Made by a program: the position numbers and the translations under genes. Below, piece by piece: positions 32,883-41,978 of a DNA stretch of 51,986 nucleotides. This DNA comes from an uncultured Clostridium sp. GTDB lineage: Bacteria > Bacillota > Clostridia > Lachnospirales > Lachnospiraceae. Numbering within the stretch: position 1 is the first letter of the stretch; every line of letters begins with the position of its first letter. A model generated the notes under the pieces. That model made no database searches. It had not been told where the DNA came from and was given only the letters and a program-made list of their open reading frames with translations. The stretch is from contig UPYT01000025.1 of assembly GCA_900538475.1 (NCBI GenBank), forward strand, positions 1 to 51,986. The letters run 5' to 3'.

Positions 32883-34286
32883 ATGAAACAGTTTATGGAC
32901 AAAGATTTTCTGCTGACCACTGATTCTGCAAAGGCATTATTCCACAATTACGCAGAAAAAATGCCAGTTCTGGATTACCATTGTCATATCAACCCCAGAG
33001 AAATCGCAGAAGACAGAAAATTTGAAAATATTACCCAGGTATGGCTGGGCGGAGATCACTACAAATGGCGTCAGATGCGTTCCAATGGTGTCGATGAAAA
33101 ATATATCACCGGAGATGCTACTGACCGCGAGAAATTCCAGAAATGGGCTGAGACCCTGGAAAAGCTTATCGGCAATCCTCTGTACCACTGGAGCCATCTG
33201 GAGCTGCAGAGATACTTTGGCTACACCGGCCATCTGTGCGGAGATACCGCAGAAGAGGTATGGAATCTGTGCAACGAGCAGCTGCAGAACAAGTGGTCTG
33301 TACGCAGCCTGATCAAAGCTTCCAACGTTACCCTGATCTGCACCACCGACGATCCCATTGATTCTCTGGAGTGGCACAAAAAGATCGCTGAGGACGACAC
33401 CTTTGACGTACAGGTTCTTCCTGCATGGAGACCGGACAAGGTTACCAACATTGAGAAGCCGGACTACGCCTCCTACATTGGCAAGCTGTCTGAGGTAAGC
33501 GGTGTGGAAATCAAGGATTTCGCATCCCTAAAGGAAGCAATCAAGAACCGTATGGCTTTCTTTGCTGAGAACGGCTGTTCCGTTTCCGACCACGGTCTGG
33601 ATTTCGTTCTGTACCATCCGGCATCTGAGGAAACCATCGACTCCATCATTGCCAAGAGACTTTCCGGTCAGGATATTACCAAGGAAGAGATGATGCAGTA
33701 CAAGACTGAATTCATGCTGTTCCTGGCAAGAGAATATCACCGCATCAACTGGGCAATGCAGATTCACTACGGCTGCAAGCGCGACAACAATGCGTTTATG
33801 TTCAGCAAGCTGGGTCCGGACACCGGATTTGACTGCATCGGTGATGCCGCATCCGCAGCACAGACTGCAGATTTCCTGAATGCATTAAGCGCAACCAACG
33901 AAATCCCGAGAACCATTCTGTACTCCCTGAACCCCAACGACGACGCTGCTATCGGCACCATCATCGGATGCTTCCAGGGTACAGAGGCTGCAGGCAAGAT
34001 TCAGCAGGGCTCTGCTTGGTGGTTCAATGACAACAAGACCGGCATGATCAACCAGATGACCAGTCTGGCCAACTTAGGCTGCCTGGGCAACTTTATCGGT
34101 ATGCTGACCGACTCCAGAAGCTTCCTTTCCTACACCAGACATGAGTATTTCCGTCGGATTATGTGCGAGCTGATCGGCGGCTGGGTAGACAACGGCGAGT
34201 ATCCGGATGATCAGAAGGCATTAAAGACCATTGTAGAAGGTATCTGTTACAACAATGCAGTAGAATACTTCGGATTTGATCTGTAA
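32883..34286 (+). CDS. uxaC: Glucuronate/galacturonate isomerase
   Basis: This first enzyme of hexuronate breakdown isomerises D-glucuronate to D-fructuronate and D-galacturonate to D-tagaturonate. The 467 residues start MKQFMDKDFLLTTDSAKALFHNYAEKMPVLDYHCHINPREIAED, where HCH marks the amidohydrolase metal site. Later family regions are CTTDDPIDSLEWH, NWAMQIHYGCKRDNN and LTDSRSFLSYTRHEYFRRI. AAGGAGG precedes the ATG. Codon use is noticeably biased toward C-ending codons, suggesting high expression. Confidence 0.96.
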   Translation: MKQFMDKDFLLTTDSAKALFHNYAEKMPVLDYHCHINPREIAEDRKFENITQVWLGGDHYKWRQMRSNGVDEKYITGDATDREKFQKWAETLEKLIGNPLYHWSHLELQRYFGYTGHLCGDTAEEVWNLCNEQLQNKWSVRSLIKASNVTLICTTDDPIDSLEWHKKIAEDDTFDVQVLPAWRPDKVTNIEKPDYASYIGKLSEVSGVEIKDFASLKEAIKNRMAFFAENGCSVSDHGLDFVLYHPASEETIDSIIAKRLSGQDITKEEMMQYKTEFMLFLAREYHRINWAMQIHYGCKRDNNAFMFSKLGPDTGFDCIGDAASAAQTADFLNALSATNEIPRTILYSLNPNDDAAIGTIIGCFQGTEAAGKIQQGSAWWFNDNKTGMINQMTSLANLGCLGNFIGMLTDSRSFLSYTRHEYFRRIMCELIGGWVDNGEYPDDQKALKTIVEGICYNNAVEYFGFDL

Positions 34287-34313
34287 TCACTAAGATACTT
34301 ATAACAAAGCATC

Positions 34314-34338
34314 TTCATAGGACGCAATTTCCTATGAA
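34314..34338. repeat. Conserved-loop hairpin, copy after uxaC
   Basis: TTCATAGGA and TCCTATGAA (9 bp) flank the loop CGCAATT. The same core with other outer arms occurs at 40334-40370 and 43374-43402. Confidence 0.65.
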
Positions 34339-34344
34339 ACAAAT

Positions 34345-34402
34345 AATACCGGCTGCGGCATCTGAGGGATTTCTTCCCCTCTGGCCCGCGGCCGGTATTT
34401 TT
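34345..34402 (+). terminator. Terminator after uxaC
   Basis: AATACCGGC and GCCGGTATT pair, with further GC pairing inside, followed by TTTTTC. Confidence 0.85.
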
Positions 34403-34449
34403 CATATCCAGAGTCTTTGCTCTGAACTGCTTATTCTTCTTTCAAATGC

Positions 34450-35862
34450 TTACAGATAGCAAATCACAGGCATCCCCTTATATACCTGCTCATAAAAGGC
34501 AGGTACCCTGTCCGGGGGGAGGTTGATACAGCCATGGCTTCCTCCTGTTTTGTATATCTCACCGCCAAAGCTGCTTCTCCAGTTGGCATCATGAAATCCA
34601 ATGCCGCCATTAAACGGCATCCAGAAGGATACCGGGCTTTCATACTCGTAGGTTCCGTCCGCCCGCTTGGCTCCCCGCAGAACCTTATCCTTCTGTTTGT
34701 AGGTCAGAGGGAAAATTCCCGGCGGCGTATCATACTTTTTGGAAATATTTCCGGTAACACAGGGCGCATCCCAGATAACAGCTCCGTCCTTCACCAGGTA
34801 AACATGCTGTCCGGTCAGATCCACCTCGGCATATGTGCTTCCCCAGTCCTGCTCTCCCCGGACTGCTGCGGTTGAAGCATACTGTGGCTCCCTCGTCTGT
34901 GACTGCCCGCTGCGGATCATGGCAATCAGCGCGTCTGTCTCTGCTGCCTGATCAATTTTCCATCCATAAGGGCCCGTAACCTCGGCAATCCTTCCGGATA
35001 CAGTAGAAAATTGTCTTGTTTTTCCGGCTGTGTCGTACTGGGCTGCCAGATTCCCAATCCAGGCCCCGGCCTTTTCCCGATCCACCTGAATCTGTCCCTC
35101 GCTGGCTCCTGTAATCCAGGAACAGATTTCCACCGCAGGCAAAACCTGGCTCTCCTCGCCAATCGTATAGGTAATTTCCATTTCACGGCACTGATTCATA
35201 GTGTCACACAAAGCTTTCAGGGTCTCATCTCCAGAGTAAATCCGCGGCTCTATATAACAGCCTAAAGCCTCCAGATCCACCTCCATAGCCCCTGTATGAA
35301 CAGCGGCGCGAATAGCCTCTGCCGCTTTTTCCGGATCCACCTGATTGCCCCGGATCTCCGGAATCACCGTAAAGGCCTCCCCCTCTGCATAGTCAGAAAT
35401 CCGGGCATCTGCTGCTGCCGTTGCCCCGTTTCCTGTAATGCAGTCCAGAGCCTGAATGCTCTGTTCCAGCCGTTCGCTCTGAAAACTGCTGACCATATCT
35501 GTTTTATACTTGTTATCCACGTCCGGTCCAAAAACTCGTCCGCCCGCATTCTGCTGATTTAATTTTTCCTGCAGAAATCCATCCGGCAGCTTTACGGAAA
35601 AACCAATCTGCTCTCCGGTAATTGTCTCCTGCTTTCCACCCCGTTCTTTAATCGTAAGGGTGTAATCTTTTGTATAAAAACTGCCGATACGCTCTGCTGC
35701 TTCATCAACCGTCAAATCGGCAATCCCCAGCCCGTTTACTGAGGTTCCTGGTACGAAAACCGTATCGCCTCCCTCTTCTGCCATAGCTATTCCTGCAGCA
35801 GCAAGACTAATGGATAACGCCAGCACAGTCCGGCATACACCTGTTTTCCAGTTTTTCTTCAT
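34450..35862 (-). CDS. Exported L,D-transpeptidase with peptidoglycan-binding repeats
   Basis: The protein has 470 residues and an N-terminal signal or anchor (CRTVLALSISLAAAGIAMAEE). Two PG_binding_4-like modules follow (about residues 50-150 and 190-290). The C-terminal YkuD domain starts at YAEVDLTGQHVYLVKDGAVIWDAPCVTGN and carries the catalytic motif TGGSHGCINLPPD. It makes 3-3 crosslinks or attaches proteins to peptidoglycan. It is a single gene with its own terminator-free 3' region. Confidence 0.92.
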   Translation of the reverse strand: MKKNWKTGVCRTVLALSISLAAAGIAMAEEGGDTVFVPGTSVNGLGIADLTVDEAAERIGSFYTKDYTLTIKERGGKQETITGEQIGFSVKLPDGFLQEKLNQQNAGGRVFGPDVDNKYKTDMVSSFQSERLEQSIQALDCITGNGATAAADARISDYAEGEAFTVIPEIRGNQVDPEKAAEAIRAAVHTGAMEVDLEALGCYIEPRIYSGDETLKALCDTMNQCREMEITYTIGEESQVLPAVEICSWITGASEGQIQVDREKAGAWIGNLAAQYDTAGKTRQFSTVSGRIAEVTGPYGWKIDQAAETDALIAMIRSGQSQTREPQYASTAAVRGEQDWGSTYAEVDLTGQHVYLVKDGAVIWDAPCVTGNISKKYDTPPGIFPLTYKQKDKVLRGAKRADGTYEYESPVSFWMPFNGGIGFHDANWRSSFGGEIYKTGGSHGCINLPPDRVPAFYEQVYKGMPVICYL

Positions 35863-35979
35863 CTAATCTCTCTCTTTCCGGCTTTTTCTGTTTTACGCCT
35901 GTTCCCATTATAGAAGTTCCCTGAATCCCCGTCAATACCAGAGCTGTCCTTATTTTTCCCATTTTCTGTCAGATAACCT

Positions 35980-37341
35980 TTATCCACATTGATAACCGGG
36001 CATAGCTTTCAGCTTTTTCATAATCCGGATATAGGAGGGAATCAAAAATGCATCTGCCGCAATCCATGCTGCCGGACTTGCAAAGCAAACCGCAGCATAT
36101 CCAAGCACTGGAACAAGGCAGAAGCCTACAAATGCCCGAGCAGCCATTTCACACACACCGGCCAATACAGCCAGCTTGGAATATCCCATCCCCTGAATCA
36201 AAAACCGGACAATATTTACAAATGCCAGAGGAATATAAAACAGAGAGTTTCCAATCAGAAACATCTGAACCTGCCCCAGAATCTCCGTCTGTCCTCTGTC
36301 CAAAAACAACAAACTGATCTGTCTTCCAAATACAAACAGCACTCCCAGGGCAAAAACCGCATAAACACATCCCATAACAGATGCCGCCTTTAGCCCACGG
36401 CTGATTCGATCCAGCTTTCTGGCTCCGATATTCTGACCGCCATAGGTTGCCATCGTTGAACCGAGCGCATCAAATGGACAACAGAAAAACATGCTGATCT
36501 TTGTCCCCGCAGTTACCGCAGCCACAGCCATAGAGCCCAGTCCATTTACCGCAGTCTGCAGTACCACGCTTCCAATCGCTGTAATGGAATACTGCAGTCC
36601 CATGGGCACTCCCATATTGCACAGAGCGAGAAGAATATCCCGATCTGGTTTTGCCTCCTCCTTTGTCATACGAAGAAGCTCAAACCGTTTTATCATAAAA
36701 ATCAGACAGCAGACTCCCGATACCGCCTGGGCAATTACCGTTGCAATAGCCGCTCCCTCTTCTCCCATATGAAGCACCAGAATCATAAATAAATCCAGCA
36801 AAATATTCAGGATAGAAGATAAAATCAGAAAAATAAGCGGAGTACGGCTGTCCCCCAGGGAACGAATAATACCAGACACCATATTGTAAAGATAGGTAGC
36901 CGGAATCCCCAGGAAAATCACAAAAATATACCGGTATGCACCGTCAATAATATCCTCTGGTGTATTCATCCACTGAAGAATGGGACGGCATAATACACAG
37001 ACTACTACTGTCATAACTGCTGCAAATCCCAGGGACAGCCATGCCCCATTTGCCACAAATCTCCGCAGCATGGGGAAATTTTTCTCCCCAAATTTCTGAG
37101 CTACAGGAATGGCAAAGCCATTGCACACGCCCATACAAAAGCCAATAATCATGAAATTGATGGAACCGGTAGATCCTACTGCCGCCAGCGCCTGAACCCC
37201 CAGATATTTTCCCACAATAATGGTATCCATCATATTGTAAAATTGCTGAAACAGCATACCAAACAGCATAGGAAAGAAAAATCCCAGCATCAGTCTGGAT
37301 GGAGATCCTTCTGTCATATCCTTTGTTGTACTTTTTGCCAT
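35980..37341 (-). CDS. MATE-family multidrug/metabolite efflux pump
   Basis: This protein has 453 residues and twelve predicted membrane helices. N-terminal MATE regions include GSPSRLMLGFFFPMLFGMLFQQFYNMMDTIIVGKYLGVQALAAVGSTG, and the second half repeats the pattern with FDALGSTMATYGGQNIGARKLDRI. Sodium- or proton-driven export is expected; the substrate is unknown. It starts 17 bp after the nitroreductase stop, so the two are probably cotranscribed. Confidence 0.9.
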   Translation of the reverse strand: MAKSTTKDMTEGSPSRLMLGFFFPMLFGMLFQQFYNMMDTIIVGKYLGVQALAAVGSTGSINFMIIGFCMGVCNGFAIPVAQKFGEKNFPMLRRFVANGAWLSLGFAAVMTVVVCVLCRPILQWMNTPEDIIDGAYRYIFVIFLGIPATYLYNMVSGIIRSLGDSRTPLIFLILSSILNILLDLFMILVLHMGEEGAAIATVIAQAVSGVCCLIFMIKRFELLRMTKEEAKPDRDILLALCNMGVPMGLQYSITAIGSVVLQTAVNGLGSMAVAAVTAGTKISMFFCCPFDALGSTMATYGGQNIGARKLDRISRGLKAASVMGCVYAVFALGVLFVFGRQISLLFLDRGQTEILGQVQMFLIGNSLFYIPLAFVNIVRFLIQGMGYSKLAVLAGVCEMAARAFVGFCLVPVLGYAAVCFASPAAWIAADAFLIPSYIRIMKKLKAMPGYQCG

Positions 37342-37357
37342 AATTATTCTTCCTTCC

Positions 37358-37936
37358 TTATTTTCTGGAAATCACCAGCTCTTCCATGGTTCGCTTCGGT
37401 ACATGATGAACGCCCTTTTCATCCCGATAATAGGTAATGGTTCCGCAGGCATCCTCCAGAACAATCTCTTCATCCGGAGCGCCAATAGCCAGTACAAGCA
37501 TGGGCACCAGATATTCAGGAATCTCCAGAGCTGTCTTCAGCTCCTCTTTCTGAAAGCTTCCGATCATGCAGCCGCCCAGTCCCTTTTCCACTGCCGCCAG
37601 CAGCATGGTCTGAGCCGTAATCCCCACATCCCGCAGATACGCTGTTAGATTCTCACTGATTCTGGTATCCTGACAGATAACAATAAATCCAGACGGACAT
37701 TTTCCCTCTGCCGGAAGATGAAGCTGCGGCAATGCGCCAGCCCATTTGGTCAACGGCTGGATCTTCTTTACTACCTCCGGCTCCCATGCCAGAAAATACT
37801 TCAACGGCTGTACGTTCGCCGTCGCCGGACACAGACGGGTACATGCAACCAGCTCCCGCAGCTCCTCCTCTGTAACTTTTCTTGTCTCATCATATCCTCG
37901 GTAGCTCCGGTTTTTCTCTAATAAGTCCTTCAGCAT
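37358..37936 (-). CDS. Nitroreductase-family flavoprotein
   Basis: This flavin-dependent oxidoreductase has 192 residues, beginning MLKDLLEKNRSYRGYDETRKVTEEEL, where RSYR is the FMN-phosphate contact. Later KGLGGCMIGSFQKEELKTALEIPEYLVPMLVLAIGAP is the family's second FMN region. The start at 37936 has GGGAG at good distance; the 25 residues upstream are Arg-rich and unsupported. It precedes the MATE gene. The physiological substrate is unknown. Confidence 0.87.
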   Translation of the reverse strand: MLKDLLEKNRSYRGYDETRKVTEEELRELVACTRLCPATANVQPLKYFLAWEPEVVKKIQPLTKWAGALPQLHLPAEGKCPSGFIVICQDTRISENLTAYLRDVGITAQTMLLAAVEKGLGGCMIGSFQKEELKTALEIPEYLVPMLVLAIGAPDEEIVLEDACGTITYYRDEKGVHHVPKRTMEELVISRK

Positions 37937-38172
37937 ATTCTCTTCTCCCTTAATGTACCGTCTGCGCAGTCTACACACAGATCGAATAAAATCCATATCG
38001 TTTTTCATCATATTACAGTTTTTTCTTGTTGTCTACTGTGGTTTTTTTAGATTTTTCCCGTCTTTTTCTTCATTTCTACAGCGGTATTTCCATTATCTGT
38101 CTTCCCTTCTTTGCAAGCCCTGTTCCCCTCCTCCTAACTCCCAAAATCCGTTTTCCAACAGATACAGAATAA

Positions 38173-38198
38173 GGGCGGCATTCCTGAGAATACCGCCC
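38173..38198 (-). terminator. Terminator after the SseB-like gene
   Basis: GGGCGG and CCGCCC with inner TATTC/GAATG form a stable stem on the minus strand, followed by a weak TTATTC tail. Confidence 0.6.
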
Positions 38199-38225
38199 CA
38201 ATCCTTGGCAAAAGTCTTTTTGATA

Positions 38226-39056
38226 TTACTTTGTATTTTTAACCAGCTTATCAATCTCCTGAGCCATCTGCAGCTTCGGATCCATCTGCAGCTTTGGCGC
38301 CTCCTGCTCTACCTCGCTGGTATTGCGATTCACGACCAGAGGAAGATTCACACCCATAATATTTAAAATAACGCCCTTTGCATTTTTATCAAGAACCTTG
38401 TTCAGCTTGTCTGATTCCACCACAACCGCCCGGAATCTTCCTTCCCGGTTAAAACGGCCAAACTCCACAGCATCTGTAAATACCGGCTGAAATTTGTCTT
38501 CATTCTTCATTTTGATCATGGGCGTTCCCTGACCCTCTTTATCCAGCGCAAACAGGAAGCTTCCCTTGCGGAAATCTGCCACAATCTCCTCCTGCAGCTC
38601 CAGAAGGCGCTGTTTTGTCTCCGGTGTAGCCGGCTTTCTCATCTCCTGGGCAAAGTAAATAGCAGTCAGATGAAGCTGCGGATTCTCCACCCACACAGCG
38701 CCATCCGGCATCTCCGCCTTTTCCCGTTTTTTTATAATCTCATCCAGCTGAACTAAGGCCGGCTTCTCTTCATCTGGAATCTCAATGGCATTCACGCCCA
38801 TGGCATACAGATTTGTAAAGAAAAACAGCATCTGCTTGCTCTCCAACCGGGTAACTGTTACTGGAATCTTTTTTCCGGCCAAGGTCTGAGCCGCCTGCTT
38901 TGCCTCTTCTCCGTCAAAATACAGGAACACCTTATCATCAAAGGTCTCCTCATCACATTCTACATAGGGCTCTCTCGTACATGCAGAAATCAATACAAAA
39001 AATTCTCCCTCTTTATCCGCCAGCCGCGTCAACAGCTCTTTTCTTCCATTTACCAT
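38226..39056 (-). CDS. SseB-like protein
   Basis: The protein has 276 residues. It resembles the two-domain SseB family (N-terminal SseB plus C-terminal enhanced-domain) with VFLYFDGEEAKQAAQTL, LYAMGVNAIEI and SFLFALDKEGQGTPMIKMKNEDKFQPVFTDAVEF. The C-terminal tail repeats PKLQM twice. Its biochemical role is not established. The ATG at 39056 is supported by the promoter at 39115-39143; the longer frame would start inside the -35 box. Confidence 0.82.
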   Translation of the reverse strand: MVNGRKELLTRLADKEGEFFVLISACTREPYVECDEETFDDKVFLYFDGEEAKQAAQTLAGKKIPVTVTRLESKQMLFFFTNLYAMGVNAIEIPDEEKPALVQLDEIIKKREKAEMPDGAVWVENPQLHLTAIYFAQEMRKPATPETKQRLLELQEEIVADFRKGSFLFALDKEGQGTPMIKMKNEDKFQPVFTDAVEFGRFNREGRFRAVVVESDKLNKVLDKNAKGVILNIMGVNLPLVVNRNTSEVEQEAPKLQMDPKLQMAQEIDKLVKNTK

Positions 39057-39114
39057 GATTCTTCTATCTCCCTGTCCTGATATTGATAATTCTCTCTGAC
39101 AATATACCGGTTTT

Positions 39115-39143
39115 ATTATACTGTCTTTTCTCTTATTTTTCAA
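39115..39143 (-). promoter_or_regulatory. Promoter of the SseB-like gene
   Basis: TTGAAA (39138-39143) and TATAAT (39115-39120) are separated by 17 bp on the minus strand, about 60 nt before the chosen start. Confidence 0.8.
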
Positions 39144-39199
39144 CTAGGGGTTTTTTCTTCCTAGCCTGATTCACCATTTTCCTTCCAAAGAACTGGCTG

Positions 39200-40138
39200 T
39201 CAAATAATGCCCAAAAGCTTAGTCACAAAGATCCACATAAAAATCGTAAATACGCTGACACAGGAGCTGACCACCACCATCTCGCTTGCCAAATCCCCGT
39301 CTCCGCCCATAGCCTGAGCCATGGAGAAAGAGGCAGCCGCCACCGGAGCCGCAAACTGGGAATACAAAACAAACCGCTCCAGCGGAGAAAATCCCAAAAG
39401 CACGGATACTGCCACAATGATTGCCGGAACTAAAACCAGTTTGACTGTCAGAGTAGGCACCAGGTATCTTAAATTTTTCCGTACAGAAGAAAACTGAAGC
39501 GTTCCGCCCATAACGAAGCAGGCAAGAGGCGTACAAAGGGCTGCATACTCTTTTACCGGTTTTTCCACACAGGCGGGAAGCCGAATCCCCAGCCAGAGAA
39601 AAACAGCGCCCACTGCTGCTCCCATAATCATAGGATTAGTTATCATTTTTTTCAGAAGCTGAGGCAGAGAAGGCTTTCCTCCCCGAAAATACTCCAGAAT
39701 CAGAACTGCCATCACATTATAAATGGGGATAATAAAAGCCAGCACCATGGATGCCAGACTGGCTCCCTCTGCGCCAAATACATTTTCTGCCAGCGGCACG
39801 GCAAAAAGAACACAGTTCCCCCGGTAAAGCGCCTGAACAATCACCCCGCGGCGGGAATTTTCTTTCACCAGAAGGGGGACAGCCACCATGCTGGCTCCAA
39901 TCAAAAGCAACACACAGGCAATATTAACCGCCAGAAGCTTTCCGCTCACTTCCTGCCCTCCACTGGTCCGGTAAATGTTGTTAAACATCATAACCGGGAA
40001 AAATGCCTTAAAAATCATCTGATTCAAACGGATAAAAAACGGTTTGTCCACGATTCCTGTTTTCTGAATTCCGTAGCCAAAGGCAAAATAAATGAAAAAC
40101 GGCACTACCGCATTCCAGGCAATCCAAAAGCTTTCCAT
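39200..40138 (-). CDS. AEC-family (auxin efflux carrier-like) transporter
   Basis: This membrane protein has 312 residues and about ten helices in two repeated halves. The first has FFIRLNQMIFKAFFPVMMFNNIYRTS, and the second repeats the pattern with FVMGGTLQFSSVRKNLRYLVPTLTVKLVLVPAIIVAVSVLLG. Bacterial members move organic acids such as malate or malonate; nothing here fixes the substrate. GGGGAG precedes the ATG. It is a single gene flanked by intergenic repeats upstream. Confidence 0.85.
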   Translation of the reverse strand: MESFWIAWNAVVPFFIYFAFGYGIQKTGIVDKPFFIRLNQMIFKAFFPVMMFNNIYRTSGGQEVSGKLLAVNIACVLLLIGASMVAVPLLVKENSRRGVIVQALYRGNCVLFAVPLAENVFGAEGASLASMVLAFIIPIYNVMAVLILEYFRGGKPSLPQLLKKMITNPMIMGAAVGAVFLWLGIRLPACVEKPVKEYAALCTPLACFVMGGTLQFSSVRKNLRYLVPTLTVKLVLVPAIIVAVSVLLGFSPLERFVLYSQFAAPVAAASFSMAQAMGGDGDLASEMVVVSSCVSVFTIFMWIFVTKLLGII

Positions 40139-40245
40139 AAAGGTTCTCCCCTTTTCCTATTTAATCTGTAATTTTCCCCCGAAACCTCCCCTATGACGCC
40201 TAGTATAACACAGGCTTTGCCGGTTTTCTACCGAAACCCACAAGA

Positions 40246-40370
40246 AAGAAGCTCGCTCGCGAGCTTCTCCGCCTGCGGCGGGTCGCTTCTGCGACAAAAT
40301 TCTCTTCCGATGCATGGCGATCCTCGCGGAGCGTTTTATGTCATAGGACGCTCTTTCCTATGACATAAAA
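40246..40370. repeat. Dispersed intergenic repeat, copy 3, with long conserved-loop hairpin
   Basis: This is the most complete copy. It contains GAAGCTCGC-TC-GCGAGCTTC, then GTCGC-TTCT-GCGAC, a middle part matching 1-74, and finally a perfect 15-bp hairpin with arms TTTTATGTCATAGGA / TCCTATGACATAAAA and loop CGCTCTT (40334-40370). It lies downstream of the purine permease and upstream of the AEC gene. The rest of 40139-40492 holds a terminator and no gene. Confidence 0.65.
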
Positions 40371-40375
40371 AAAGC

Positions 40376-40403
40376 GCCTCCGGTATTCAAAGATACCGAA
40401 GGC
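40376..40403 (-). terminator. Terminator of the guanine deaminase-permease operon
   Basis: GCCTTCGGTA and TACCGGAGGC pair on the minus strand (one G-U), followed by a T-run overlapping the repeat hairpin. Confidence 0.85.
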
Positions 40404-40492
40404 AGGAATTCTATCACCTTGTTATCAATTTAGAAGTTTCTTTCTTTTTTCTGCACCCTTCCAGAACGTTCTTTGCGTCTGTCAGGAAATCT

Positions 40493-41851
40493 TTAAAGCA
40501 CTGCGTATTTAGCAATAAACACAAGGGCCAGTACAAACATCAGCGGTGTAATATCCTTGTTCTTGCCGGTAACCAGCTTCAGAACTACATAAGAAATAAC
40601 GCCGAAAGCAATACCTTCGGAGATGGAATACATAAAGGGCATTGCAAAAATACAGATAAATGCCGGAATAGCCTCAGTCATATCCTCCCAGGTAATCTTT
40701 GTCACCTGCTGCATCATAAGGAATCCTACAATTACCAGAGCCGGTGCTGTTGCAAAGGAAGGAATTGCCAGGAAAATCGGTGATAAAAACAGGGCCAGTA
40801 AGAAAAGAATACCGGAGACGATTGCGGTCATACCTGTTCTTCCGCCTTCTGCAATACCGGAGGAAGACTCAACGAAGGTTGTAATCGTAGAGGTACCGAG
40901 GCATGCGCCTGCAGTCGTTCCGATTGCATCGGCCAGCAAAGCGCCCTTTATGCCAGGGAGTCTGCCCTCTGCGTCCAGCATATTTGCCTTGGATGCACAT
41001 CCAATCAAAGTTCCCAGTGTATCAAACAGGTCTACAAACAGGAACGCAAATACAACAACCAAAAAGTCCAGACTTCCGATCACAGAGAAGTCCATCTTAA
41101 ACAATGTCGGTCCAATAGACGCCGGCATGGAAATGATTCCGCTTGGAATCAGGCTGAAAAAGCCGGCTTCCGGATTGGGAACATACAGGCCAATCAGCTG
41201 ACATACAATTCCCAGCAGCCAGGTAACCAGAATACCAATCAGGATATTTCCCTTTACATTCTTTGCTACCAGAAATGCTGTAATCAGAATTCCAATCAGA
41301 GCCAGCAAAACAGTAATTCCTTCTGACTGGAAGGTTCCTGCTGCCACAGAGCCCTTAAAGGAAAACAGGCCTACCAGGGTAGCGCTGTCCACAACAATGT
41401 GCGCATTCTGAAGTCCAATAAAGGTAATAAACAAACCGATACCAACTGATACCGCTACCTTCAGGTTCGTAGGAATCGCATTAAAAATTGCCTCACGCAC
41501 ATTGGTCAGGGAAAGAATAATAAAAATAATACCTTCTACAAATACTGCTGTCAAAGCAACTTCCCAGGAATATCCCATACCCAGGACAACCGTATAAGCA
41601 AAGTATGCATTCAGTCCCATACCAGCGGACAGGACAAAGGGAAGATTTGCAAACAGTGCCATACAAAATGATGCGATCGCTGAAGCCAGAGCCGTAGCTG
41701 TGAAAATAGCTCCCGTATCCATGCCGGATGCCCCCAGGATATTCGGGTTTACCGCAAGGATATAAGCCATGGTCATGAAGGTTGTCACGCCGGCGATCAT
41801 TTCTGTCTTCATATCAGTTCCGCGTTCTTTGAATTTAAAAAAGTTTTCCAT
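40493..41851 (-). CDS. pbuG: NCS2-type guanine/hypoxanthine permease (AzgA/PbuG branch)
   Basis: This permease has 452 residues and about 13 helices. Family regions include TEMIAGVTTFMTMAYILAVNPNILGASGMD, VLSAGMGLNAYFAYTVV and GTSTITTFVESSSGIAEGGRTGMTAIVSGILF, the purine-site helix of the AzgA branch. It is downstream of guanine deaminase on the same strand, which supports guanine as a main substrate. The 127-bp gap before it is A+T-rich and has no second riboswitch, so it may also have its own promoter. Confidence 0.9.
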   Translation of the reverse strand: MENFFKFKERGTDMKTEMIAGVTTFMTMAYILAVNPNILGASGMDTGAIFTATALASAIASFCMALFANLPFVLSAGMGLNAYFAYTVVLGMGYSWEVALTAVFVEGIIFIILSLTNVREAIFNAIPTNLKVAVSVGIGLFITFIGLQNAHIVVDSATLVGLFSFKGSVAAGTFQSEGITVLLALIGILITAFLVAKNVKGNILIGILVTWLLGIVCQLIGLYVPNPEAGFFSLIPSGIISMPASIGPTLFKMDFSVIGSLDFLVVVFAFLFVDLFDTLGTLIGCASKANMLDAEGRLPGIKGALLADAIGTTAGACLGTSTITTFVESSSGIAEGGRTGMTAIVSGILFLLALFLSPIFLAIPSFATAPALVIVGFLMMQQVTKITWEDMTEAIPAFICIFAMPFMYSISEGIAFGVISYVVLKLVTGKNKDITPLMFVLALVFIAKYAVL

Positions 41852-41978
41852 ACACTTCCTCCTTACTTAAATTGATAACAGATAGGTTCAGTTTATCACA
41901 CTTCCTAATAAATTTCTTGTATTTTTTTAAAATTTTTAATAAAAAATATATTTTTTCGCAAAAATCAGCAAATTTGCG

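Noticed and set aside
34450..35862. Idea that the L,D-transpeptidase belongs to the uxaC transcript
   Set aside because: It is on the opposite strand and a strong terminator follows uxaC.
41852..41978. Second purine riboswitch before the permease
   Set aside because: The gap is A+T-rich and lacks the GTTTCTAC and loop motifs.
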